From positions 2,356,001 through 2,420,000 of the forward strand of contig JAUIRK010000903.1 of assembly GCA_030549495.1 (NCBI GenBank): a stretch of 64,000 bases of DNA. The letters run 5' to 3'. Positions within the stretch are counted from its first letter, which is position 1; each line of letters starts with the position of its first letter. The notes beneath the pieces are model-generated. The model had not been told where the DNA came from, ran no database searches, and worked only from the letters and a program-made list of their open reading frames with translations. Below are positions 55,013-64,000 of this stretch, piece by piece. The stretch is from Nectonema munidae (Eukaryota > Nematomorpha > Nectonematoida > Nectonematidae). The position numbers and the translations under genes were made by a program.

Positions 55013-56899
55013 CGCGATTAGATGAACACTTTTATCACACGGATTAACCATTTGCAATTTTGCAGAGTGGCGAAAGAGAAAAATTCCAAATAAAGGAATC
55101 GGGTTCACCCCGGCGCATCAATTGCATTTTAAATGCATTGGATGAACAGGACCGTTTGGACTCCGCCGAAGTAGAGATAGAGACTGCCACCTAGTAGTAG
55201 GAATGATAAATCAAATATATGTTTGAATGAAACAAATTACGCTAAAGTCATGCTATTCATTTGCGTACTCTAATGTTTTCTACACTATTATTTTTTTACT
55301 TGAAAAACAGCATGTCAGGATTGTTTATAAAAAAAGTGTGTTTTCATATACGTCTAAACTCTAAATAGTATTTACATAACAAATACCAAAAATATAGGTT
55401 TTTATGCAATATGCCTGATTTATTAAATCAAAGAGTTCAAAATGGCTTTCTCATTGATTTTAAGGACAAAAAATTTTGTTTAAAATTTTCAACATGTAAA
55501 TGATTTCCAAAACTGGAAAAAAATTCAATCTGCGTTGAAAAAGTATGAAATACAGAGAGATTTTTTTCCACTTTGAAGCAAACAAGGTGAGTAAATACTG
55601 TGTTCTGACTGAAACCACACCATTTGTGTATTAAAACTATTTATTCCATACAATCCATTTTTCTAAACTTGTTAGAAATTTGTTCAGAAGTTTTTCCCTA
55701 AGGGATGCGAAAGCCTGAATTCATAAAACATCGATGAAGAAATTGATCAAGAAACGAGAGAGAGAGATTCCCTCAAAGCACCAGATTGAACAGAATTTTT
55801 TGGTTAAGCAGAGATGCTCAGAGCAGAAGATCTTCAAGAAACATAATTTTTTCCACACCCATCTAAAAGTAATGTCAAAAATGTGAAAGATGCAATGAAA
55901 TATTATATTTTTTCTTCACTGAAAATATGGTTAGCACATTTATGAATTTAACAGATACAGGTAATATTCAACTTCATTTCTACATTCAATCTATCATTTT
56001 CTGCCTTCATTCGCTTGTCTTTTATATATTGACCATCAATATATTGACATCAAATATCTCTTACAAATCCATTTTTGAAAGCTGCAGTTAGTAGAGATGT
56101 GTTCATTATGGTTCGTACATTCCTAGGATTTGATTCAAAGAGAGGAAATGATAATTCTGTTAGATTAGTAACGGTAAGAAGAAGAAGAATTTATTTCGCA
56201 TAACAAAGAAAACAATAATAATATTCATGTCATTTCATCATTATAAAATACTTATGAAGAAAATATGTGTTACAAATTTTACGTTAAAATGCGAGGAAAC
56301 TCAAAAGGCCATTTCAAGCCGCTGGTATGAGTATCCTAATAGAATTGATTTTAATAGAAAAGTTAACAATATATATAAAAAATGTATTTGAAAATAGTTT
56401 ATAATAAATAATTACATCATAAAAAAGAATGGCGAATAAATAACTAAATAGTAAAAAAAGGAAGAAAAAAACATTACAAAGAAGGAAAGATTATAGAAAT
56501 GCTACGAATCATATATGAAGACAGGGTTTGATAAATATTTATGTATAATTATGGAGAAAATTATTCAGAATACTCAAGATGAGGGTATATATATACTATA
56601 AATATGAGTTAGTGTTACTAGGTTGAACATAAGAAACAATCCTCAATATTACAATTCATTTCATATTTATTTTATATTTAAAATTACAAGACAAAGTGAG
56701 TTCCGAGTTATATAAAAATACATTCCAAAAGCATATTACTCTATATTTTAAATACCTTCTAGAAGTTGGAAGCCTAAAATATTAAATTACAAATTTATTT
56801 GGAAACCGCAGCGAGTGATGTGGATTTTGATATATTGAGGAAATCCAATCATTGAAAATTATAGGAAGCATATTATGATTGTATTTGTATATAAATTTT
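55013..56899. other. AT-rich stretch, no gene recognised
   Basis: I see no gene, RNA or clear repeat. GGGTTCACCCCGGCGCATCA near 55,100 is locally GC-rich but does not fold as a tRNA by eye. Confidence 0.45.
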
Positions 56900-58590
56900 G
56901 ATATCTGAACATGATATATATTATTTAATTTCAAAAAAATTATTATTAACAAACGATGGTGTGGTGTGCTCTCTGTACTTCAAATTAAATACTGTTCTTA
57001 AAACTTTCTTTTGTAAAATTTCAAGCTTAGAAATATTAGCATGACCCCAATTTACTACGCTTTAGTAAAAATGAGGTAACACCAAAGAATTATATAAATT
57101 TAATTTAATGTTTATATTGAAATCATTTTTAAATCTTTTAAACAAACCAAGTATACGACTTACTTTAGAAGACAAGTAATTTATATGATCTGACGATGAA
57201 CAGTTATTGTCCACCATTAAACCTAAAGATTAAACTTATCAACTATCTCAAGACTAAACCTACTGGTATATAAAATAATATTGTTATTAGAAAATACAAT
57301 TGCTTTTGATTTATCATGATTTATCTTCGGAGAATGTGCAGTGCACCATTTGTCTATTGAATTTAAGTTTGAAGAAATATCCTCAGAAATATTAGAAAGA
57401 GTACTAAATCTAGAAAGTGGTAATAATAGTGTTATGTCATCAGCAAACAAGTAATAATCAAATATCGTATTTGAAGTGTAAATATCAGTTATATATAAGC
57501 AAAACAGTATTGACCCCAAAATGGAACCCTGAGGTACTCGAGAAGAAGTATGTTTTATCGAGGAATTTATATTGTCTATAGTAACAAGTTGTTGCCTATA
57601 TGAAAGATATAGTAGACTGAGAAAAGCCAAAATGATCCAATTTTATTAAAAATTTTGAATGTGAAATCGTATCGAACGCTTTACTTAAATTGAGAAATAT
57701 AGCTATAACACTATCTGAGTTATCTAAATAATAATGGATTTTTTCTAAAAAAAAATATATGTAGATATTATGTACTATATTTAGACCTAAACCCAAAACG
57801 ATATTTGTATAATAAATTTAATTTGTTTATATATGAATGAATCTGGTTATATATAATTTTTTCGAAAAGTTTTGATAGCGTATTGATAATATTTATAGGT
57901 CTATAATTATTCATTGAAAATTTATTTCCTTTTTTGAAAACCTGAATCACATTTGCAAGTTTAAATGAAGTAGGATAAACACTGAACTCGAAGGCAATAA
58001 CTAGATATTTGATTATATAGTTTAATATCAAACTCAATTTATATATTGAAATATTGCTGATATCACATGAATTTTTTGATTTAATTTCATTAATTGCAGT
58101 AATAATGTCGATTTCATTTATTTTACTTAGAGTAAATCGATGATTAACTTTTTAAAGATAATTAGATACGTTATCATTTATATTATTATCATTAGTTGTG
58201 TCTGTGATTGATGTAAACTGATCATTAAACATATTCGTAATTGTTTCTAAGTTAGTTTCTATTTTATCATTTATTTTAATCGCGTATTCTTCATTTTTAC
58301 ATGATTTAATTATTTTATTAATTTTATTCCAAGTATCCTTGGGTGAACCTATACCGCCAAAGATTAGAATAATAATTTTTTTTCAAATCTTTGATTTTGG
58401 TTTTAACCTCGTTTCTATATTTAATAAATTCCTTTTTGAGTTTGGGATTTGTATTACATTTTTTTAACTTTGCATGACAGATATTTCTAAGATGTCTGTA
58501 AGATCATTCAAACAAATGTCTTGAAAATTAGCATCAATATAAGTCTCCAATAAACTGTTTAACTATAGATGAGCTATAGTTAACATATAT
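56900..58590 (-). mobile_element. CR1-like LINE (element C), decayed
   Basis: The minus strand shows, in order, a lysine-rich pre-RT linker (about 58,530-58,300); FKLANVIQVFKKGNKFSMNN, YRPINIINTLSKLFEKIIYN and FGFRSKYST; motif A IFLNLSKAFDTISHSKFLI; motif B SSRVPQGSILGSILFCLYI; an intact YYLFADDITLLLPL active site; and HDKSKAIVFSNN followed by VDKFNL. The thumb region is traceable to about 56,950. At least three frame changes and some stops separate these segments. The motif style is that of elements A and B, which places it in the CR1/L2/Daphne group. The 5' endonuclease is absent. Confidence 0.8.
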
Positions 58591-59238
58591 TAAATGTAAT
58601 AAATATTACATTTTTTTAAGCAGAATTTTCATATTTTTTCTAGCAAAATATTTGAGACTTGATTTTTAGATAAGGAGTATTTTAAATTTGCTAATATTGT
58701 CAAGAGATTAGTTTTCGTTTTCTGCTTATCTCCTAACTGTAGTATTTATATTGACAGATTTTTCATGTGTCATGAATTGTGTATGTGCCAAAGATAAAAT
58801 TTTTTCATTTTGTGGTACGGTTTGGAACAATAGAATATATGTGCAACATGGTCTACGGCTTACATACCTAAAAAGTTTTCTTTTAATCTTATTAACTAAA
58901 TAGATTCTTTCTTATCTATTGCAATATATATCTATCACTACGGTAGGACTTTTTACCCAAATACACACAAATATGTTCTTTTTTTACAAATAAGTATTTG
59001 AAATTAAAAATAATATTAGATAAATGCTTTAAATGAAAAGATATACAGAAGTATGAACGAAGGCTGGCAATAGTGTGTATCCCATTATCTTCCCTGGCCA
59101 CACATATTAGTAATTATTTAAATTAAAAATTATTTTGTGTTATCAAACTTACACTTATAAATTAATTAAATTATTATTTACAAATAATTTTTATATTTTA
59201 AGTTATTACAATTTTAATTAAAAAAAAGTAAATACTTA
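58591..59238. other. AT-rich stretch, no gene recognised
   Basis: No gene or repeat is seen. Confidence 0.45.
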
Positions 59239-59410
59239 CCCCAATGGTTGTTAGGGTGTACCTCTCAGCTTAACAGTTGAAGGTCAGGGGTTCGATCCCC
59301 AAGGCTCCCAACTCTAAAAACAAATTTACAAAAACTGTGATTAACCATCTTAAGCATAATGCGAGCATATAGCCTTACGGCTGAAAGTGCTTTGATATCT
59401 CCAACCAACC
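59239..59410 (+). mobile_element. SINE family 1, most complete copy
   Basis: The tRNA-like head is CAATGGTTGTTAGGGTGTAC, CTCTCAGCTTAACAGTTGAA and a perfect B box GGGGTTCGATCCCCAAG. The linker is CCCAACTCTAAAAACAAATT. The tail is ACTGTGATTAACCATCTTAA, GCGAGCATATAG, GGCTGAAAGTGCTTTGATAT, ending CTCCAACCAACC. The end of the tail corresponds to the 3' end of the RNase H LINE (GCAAGCATAT ... GAAAGTGCTTTGACATCTC, minus strand of 2,156-2,215 and of 59,643-59,700). Confidence 0.9.
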
Positions 59411-59421
59411 TATATATATTT

Positions 59422-59586
59422 GAGCCTCTCAGCTTAACAGTTTAAGCTCAGGGGTTCGATCCTGAAGGCTCCTAACTCTTAAAAACAAATTCACAAAAAC
59501 TTTGATTAACCATCTTAAGCATAATGCGAGCATATAGCTTTACGCCTGAAAGTGCTTTGATATCTCCAACCAACAAACCAACCTAC
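59422..59586 (+). mobile_element. SINE family 1, second adjacent copy
   Basis: A tandem neighbour of the previous copy starts within the head (GAGCCTCTCAGCTTAACAGT), keeps the B box as GGGGTTCGATCCTGAAGG, and ends GATATCTCCAACCAACAAACC. Several substitutions relative to 59,239-59,410 suggest an independent insertion or an old duplication. Confidence 0.88.
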
Positions 59587-59641
59587 TTATAAAATTAGCT
59601 TTATATATAATATAATATTATTCTATTTTTTGTTTGTATAT

Positions 59642-60770
59642 GGTAGGTAGAGATGTCAAAGCACTTTCCAAAACTGAATTGATATGCTTGCAAGATGTTT
59701 GATAGGGAATAGAGGCAGTCTTTATGTTTATACAGGATTTAAAGGGAGTCTAAAATAAAAGAAATAGGGAGTTAATTAATAGTGTTGGGTGTGTTAGTAG
59801 TCCATTCAGATTGTTGGGAAAATGACCGAGAGTTGAAACACAACTGTTTATTAATTTGTGGCGAAGAGAGATAAAAAATAGGCAAATGAAAGTTAGGTGG
59901 TGGGATGATTCACAAGCTGCGCCACAGAAACGGCAGGACTGAGTGTCGGAAAGTTTGATATGAAAGAGGCTATTTTTGCAAAGGCAGTGCCCCGAGAGCC
60001 ACTGTATAAGAGATCGTGAGGGGATGAATTTGTGTTTTGACCAAGATTGATGAACGGAAGTTATATCAGTTATGTGGGATAGAAAGGTATTTGTCGATTG
60101 GGTAACTGACGATTGTCATTGCTTATAAGTGTATTGTTTGAGTTCGTGGATAAAAACGCTGAGGTGTAAAGAGGTCAAAAGTGTCGCGCACGGTTTTGAG
60201 AGGTTTCTTTTGGCGAGGAAATCAATGTGTATATTTTCATGAACGTTGGAATGGGCAGGGCACCAAAATACAGAAATGGTAAAGTGTGTGGAGAGAAATT
60301 GAAGTTTCGAGAATAGTTTAGCAACCATGAATGGTGCGTTTTTGCTGAGATGTAAATCGCGAGCGAGGTTTTGAGAGTCTGTGATTTGAGTTGGGTGATG
60401 TGGTCGCATGATTCAATTAGTGCTTGGCATTCTGCGTCGAAAATCGTGGTTAAATGATTAAGTGGTATGCTTGTGGTGAAGAAGGCGGAAAGTGAATCGC
60501 CTCTATAGAATGAGAGAGCGATTGCGCACTTTTTTAATTTTTTCGCGGAATTAGTAAATATCCTTAGTGTGGTTGAGTCAGAGATGTGTCTCAATTCTTT
60601 TATTTGTGAGGCTGCACGTGTTTTGAGTGTATTGATTATGATATCAAAGGGCAAGGTGCTATTTTTGGGTGAATGATATATCGGTGTAGATAGGGAAGTG
60701 ATGTGTGAAGTAGTTACGCATATGGATGGGAGGAGTTATTGTGAGGAATGTGTACATTAAATGCTGAGGA
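59642..60770 (-). mobile_element. RNase H LINE, 5'-truncated second copy
   Basis: Its 3' end GGTAGGTAGAGATGTCAAAG (plus strand, 59,642) matches the one at 2,152. The minus strand encodes RNase H: SIPLNHLTTIFDAECQALIE and FWCPAHSNVHENIHIDFLAK, with a frame change between. The zinc-knuckle end is traceable at about 59,880-59,960. Against 2,300-3,300 the similarity is good but far from identical, so the two copies belong to related subfamilies or are old. The RT and endonuclease are missing. Confidence 0.85.
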
Positions 60771-60822
60771 GTTTGTATGTAAATAATATTTAAATTTATT
60801 CTTATTTAACAAATAAAAAATC

Positions 60823-60867
60823 CTAGCCTCACTGATTTTTAGGGTCTACCTTTCAGCTTAACAGTTA
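60823..60867 (+). mobile_element. SINE family 1, head fragment
   Basis: TCACTGATTTTTAGGGTCTA and CCTTTCAGCTTAACAGTTAA match the family 1 head before the B box. Confidence 0.5.
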
Positions 60868-61537
60868 ATATGACATAGGGATTAAAAAATTAATGTTTGA
60901 AAAATAAATTGATTGAATTTTGATTGCTGTTAGCCAAATCTGAAGCGCTTTAATGGGAAAATATAATCTATAATCATGTATAAGGTAAAATAATCCAAGG
61001 TATTCCATTTTTTCATAAAATAAATTTTTGTATTATGATTCAATTATTATGAATGTCTGAAATCTACTTTGTTTGCTCAAGAATAATTTATTTTAAACTT
61101 ACTTTTATTTCTAAATTTTTAAGATCTGTAAAAAATTTTCAATGAACATCTTGTTTTAAGACCATAATAATAAAATCTGAAGGATGGTCTTAATATCAGG
61201 ATTCTACTATAGACTATAATAGTTTAGTGATTAGTTCAAAATTTGAGTCAAAATATCTATAGCATAAAATTTTTTAAGCATATTTGCTTGTAGCCAAAGG
61301 TGAAATAATAGGCGCAACTTCTTACAAATATTGAGTAGCCATTTGTTACATGACTTAACTCTTATTGATTTTCTAATATAATTTTTTATTAGTTCGAACA
61401 CTTAATCTAAGTCCTGCAATGTTACCTTCACTTTCAATAAAAAATTTTAAAATTTATTTAATCATAAAGCGTTTTTTGGTTAAACATAAACATGGGGAAT
61501 GTTTCACAATTCCTAAAAATATAGATTTTTTTACCTA
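60868..61537. other. Upstream region of COG4
   Basis: AT-rich, with no gene. No distinct promoter element is recognisable. Confidence 0.4.
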
Positions 61538-63574
61538 ATGGATGTGAATGAAAAAATTAATACTTTTTTAAGAAAATTAAGTAGCGTTAAAGATATAGAA
61601 GAAGGAAAGGGAAATGATCTTGTTCATCAGATATCCGGTTCCCTGCAAATGATTGGCTCTGTGAAAAATAAACTTAAAAGCTTAAATCAATTAAAAAGTA
61701 ATATCAAAGTTTGTGAAGAATCAATAAATACGATTCTTCATTTTAAAGATTGTATTAAGAATATTACTTTAGCTATAGAAGATGATGATTATCTCAAAGC
61801 TTCTTTATGTTATTGTAGTTTTAAAAATATTGATTTTATTAATGAAATTTCTCGAAATGATGTTGATAGTAAGTTTTTTTTGGATTGTGATATAAAAACG
61901 TGGAATAAAAATAAAACTATTATCAAAAATATGGTAGAAAGGGAATTTATTGAAGCTATTCACAAAAGTGATATTAGTTGCATTGAAAGTTTGGCCAAAA
62001 CGGCAAAAGATCTTGAATTAAATGAAAGTACTTTTAATATTTTTCTTAAATTTGTTAATGATAATATTTTTAATAAGTCAAAACAGGTTAATGATTCGAA
62101 ATTAAATCCTGATTTCAATTCTCCAGAGAGCTTAATAAATTTGTCTAAAGAATTAAGTTATCATATAAAATTTTATGTTCCACTTTTTAAGAAATTTTAT
62201 GAAGATAAATATTTAATTATATTATTGCAACAAATTTTAGATACGCTCGATGCAATTTACATAGGGTTCGAAGTGGAAGCATGCTTGTTCAGAAGGGTTG
62301 AAATTTTATTTGCATGCCAAGATTCTTATATGGGAGAAGAGTTAGAAAATATATTAAATAATGTAGCAAACTTTTATATTTCCTTTGATTCTTTTTTTAG
62401 TTATTTAACCAAGATTTTTATACAAAACAATTGCAAGAAAAATAATCTATCAAGTGAAATGGTATTTTCTTTAATTTCTTCCTGCAACACCTTTTTGCTG
62501 TTGAAGAAAATTTTGCAAAAATATGTCAAACTTGAAATTGATTTTTTGAATATAAATTTTATTAAAGCTAAAGAAATGGAAAAAACAAGAAATGACAGAA
62601 ATCTTGATTTCTCGATTACATTAGTTGATGATACATTTTTCATTCTTGATCGAACACTTTCTAGATCTATTAGGCTAGGTAATTTGGATGCGCTTTCTTC
62701 TTTACTTATAGACGTGATAAAATTGTTAAAAGAATTTGTTTTCATGTTTAATACTACTTTTTTATATTATCGAAACAATTTGAATGCTGAATTAGTTTTT
62801 GATTTCTTTCTTAAAAATAATGAAATTTTTACATTTAAGAAAAATCAACTCGTCTTCTTCACTTTTTTGAAAATTATGAACCAATTCAATGATAATTTGT
62901 TTAAAATTAGCAGAGATATTGAAAATGGGTTTAAAACTGGTAAAAAGAGTAACGATGATAAGTTGGACAAACTTTTACAAAATTTATCAAATATAAATAA
63001 TCAAGTGGAAGAATACTTAGAAAATAGTATTGTATTACTTTCAATTAACATAAGGAACAAACTTAAATCAACTTTCTCTACTTTTAAATCAATTTCCTTT
63101 GTGTTAAACGATAAAGAACTATTAGAATTTGAAGCAAACGATCCGTGGCTCCGTTTTTTAATACCACAATTACAAACTGCTTTCTCAACAGTGAAAAATG
63201 TTTTATTAAGATCAAATTACGATTTATTTCTGAAACTCTTTCTTCAAGATTTCACCAAAATGCTAGAAGAGTACGTCTTCAAGAATAAATTCAACTTAAA
63301 TGGTGCAGGTTTCTTCGATAAGCAAGTGCGCTGCTTAATTTCGTTTTTTATTAATCATACAGTTGATGCTGGATCTTGGAGTGTTCGTGATGTCTTTTCT
63401 CGTTTATTACAGATATCCTTTTTACTGAATACTTCCTCAATTGAAGAAGTTGAGCAGTTTTGCCAGAATAACTTACTATATTCAATACACGAATTATCGC
63501 AAGCTGAATTTCAAGAGATTTTGGCTCTTCGTGTAGACCATTCTCTTGAACAAATACTACGTGTAAATATTTAA
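61538..63574 (+). CDS. COG4: Conserved oligomeric Golgi complex subunit 4 (COG4), single exon
   Basis: This 678-residue protein is a subunit of lobe A of the COG tethering complex, which captures vesicles for retrograde transport within the Golgi and contacts the SNARE syntaxin 5 and the SNARE regulator SLY1 in other animals. The N-terminal part (residues about 35-95) is heptad-rich: KNKLKSLNQLKSNIKVCEES, followed by FKDCIKNITLAIEDDDYLKA, which mirrors the family's DGVQxALxxEDYExAA block. The middle is long and helical. The C-terminus VEQFCQNNLLYSIHELSQAE then FQEILALRVDHSLEQILRVN corresponds to the W/L-TPAEVRxVLxLRxDF end of COG4, which closes the protein. It is shorter than human COG4 (785) and strongly lysine/asparagine-enriched, following the AT-rich DNA. 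Vertebrate COG4 has many exons, whereas this copy has none. The frame is intact and start to stop looks complete. Confidence 0.88.
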   Translation: MDVNEKINTFLRKLSSVKDIEEGKGNDLVHQISGSLQMIGSVKNKLKSLNQLKSNIKVCEESINTILHFKDCIKNITLAIEDDDYLKASLCYCSFKNIDFINEISRNDVDSKFFLDCDIKTWNKNKTIIKNMVEREFIEAIHKSDISCIESLAKTAKDLELNESTFNIFLKFVNDNIFNKSKQVNDSKLNPDFNSPESLINLSKELSYHIKFYVPLFKKFYEDKYLIILLQQILDTLDAIYIGFEVEACLFRRVEILFACQDSYMGEELENILNNVANFYISFDSFFSYLTKIFIQNNCKKNNLSSEMVFSLISSCNTFLLLKKILQKYVKLEIDFLNINFIKAKEMEKTRNDRNLDFSITLVDDTFFILDRTLSRSIRLGNLDALSSLLIDVIKLLKEFVFMFNTTFLYYRNNLNAELVFDFFLKNNEIFTFKKNQLVFFTFLKIMNQFNDNLFKISRDIENGFKTGKKSNDDKLDKLLQNLSNINNQVEEYLENSIVLLSINIRNKLKSTFSTFKSISFVLNDKELLEFEANDPWLRFLIPQLQTAFSTVKNVLLRSNYDLFLKLFLQDFTKMLEEYVFKNKFNLNGAGFFDKQVRCLISFFINHTVDAGSWSVRDVFSRLLQISFLLNTSSIEEVEQFCQNNLLYSIHELSQAEFQEILALRVDHSLEQILRVNI

Positions 63575-63578
63575 TAAA
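63573..63578 (+). terminator. AATAAA overlapping the COG4 stop codon
   Basis: The hexamer begins inside the TAA stop. A second AATAAA lies at 63,891-63,896, about 320 bases downstream, and is the more usual distance for a 3' untranslated region. Which one is used cannot be told. Confidence 0.35.
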
Positions 63579-64000
63579 TTGTACTTTTTATTCATCGTAT
63601 CAGTGTCCTAAAAAATGAAAATGATCTGCTTTATAAAATTTCATTTAAAAAGAAAGTAGACAATAAGTCTTCAAAGGGTTGCTAACTTATATTGATTTTG
63701 TAAAAAAAACCTAATGGATCCTAAATATATTGTACTGTGATGCCAAATAATTTCAATGAAACTTTTTTTTATGACTAAAATGAAATTGAACACTTATTTT
63801 CAATGCTACTATGTTTTGGGTAAATTTGAGAAGGACCCTAATAACTAGATCCTTATACTTTATAATCAGTGTGATATATATGTAAATGTAAATAAAGAGA
63901 GGTAATGCTTGGATTTGCAAAGCTTATTGAGAGTTACAAACCAAATTCAAAATTAAAGTAATATTGTCCAAAATGATACTCTTATTTGTAAATAAATATT
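63579..64000. other. Downstream of COG4, no gene recognised
   Basis: AT-rich sequence to the window end. I see nothing further. Confidence 0.5.

Overview
The window reads as a gene-poor, AT-rich stretch of an animal (invertebrate metazoan) nuclear genome. It is animal because it carries a seven-pass Frizzled receptor with a ten-cysteine extracellular domain, a NUP35/Nup53 nucleoporin and a Golgi COG4 subunit. It also holds several eukaryotic transposon classes (non-LTR LINEs, tRNA-derived SINEs, piggyBac, hAT, Mutator-like). I cannot name the phylum: the three genes are divergent and each lies in one uninterrupted reading frame.

Layout. 1-6.1 kb: a LINE reverse-transcriptase remnant at the edge, SINE heads, a hAT C-terminus, and a nearly 4 kb RNase H-bearing LINE (minus) abutting that hAT coding stretch. 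6.4-8.9 kb: hAT-like non-autonomous elements and a decayed piggyBac transposase. 12.1-13.8 kb: Frizzled. 15.8-22 kb: hAT end, a MITE whose ends are tandem repeats, SINE and LINE scraps. 22-28 kb: nearly featureless AT-rich DNA. 28.3-30.5 kb: an internally deleted FLYWCH/MULE transposon with inverted minisatellite ends. 31-35 kb: minisatellite, hAT and LINE scraps. 35.2-38.9 kb: one CR1-like LINE inserted in another. 41.4-42.2 kb: a broken gene of unknown identity. 44.1-44.9 kb: NUP35. 45.3-50.1 kb: nested TTAA-bounded elements holding two satellite arrays, one with higher-order structure. 50.1-51.2 kb: piggyBac transposase split by a SINE. 53.5-55 kb: decayed gene-like and hAT-like sequence. 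56.9-58.6 kb: CR1-like LINE. 59.2-60.9 kb: SINEs and the second RNase H LINE copy. 61.5-63.6 kb: COG4.

The three host genes (Wnt reception, nuclear pore, Golgi tethering) have no shared pathway. The main interest is the transposon biology: a LINE and SINE sharing a 3' tail, a paralogous near-empty site that shows a TTAA insertion, insertions datable by nesting, and inverted-repeat elements whose ends are tandem repeats.
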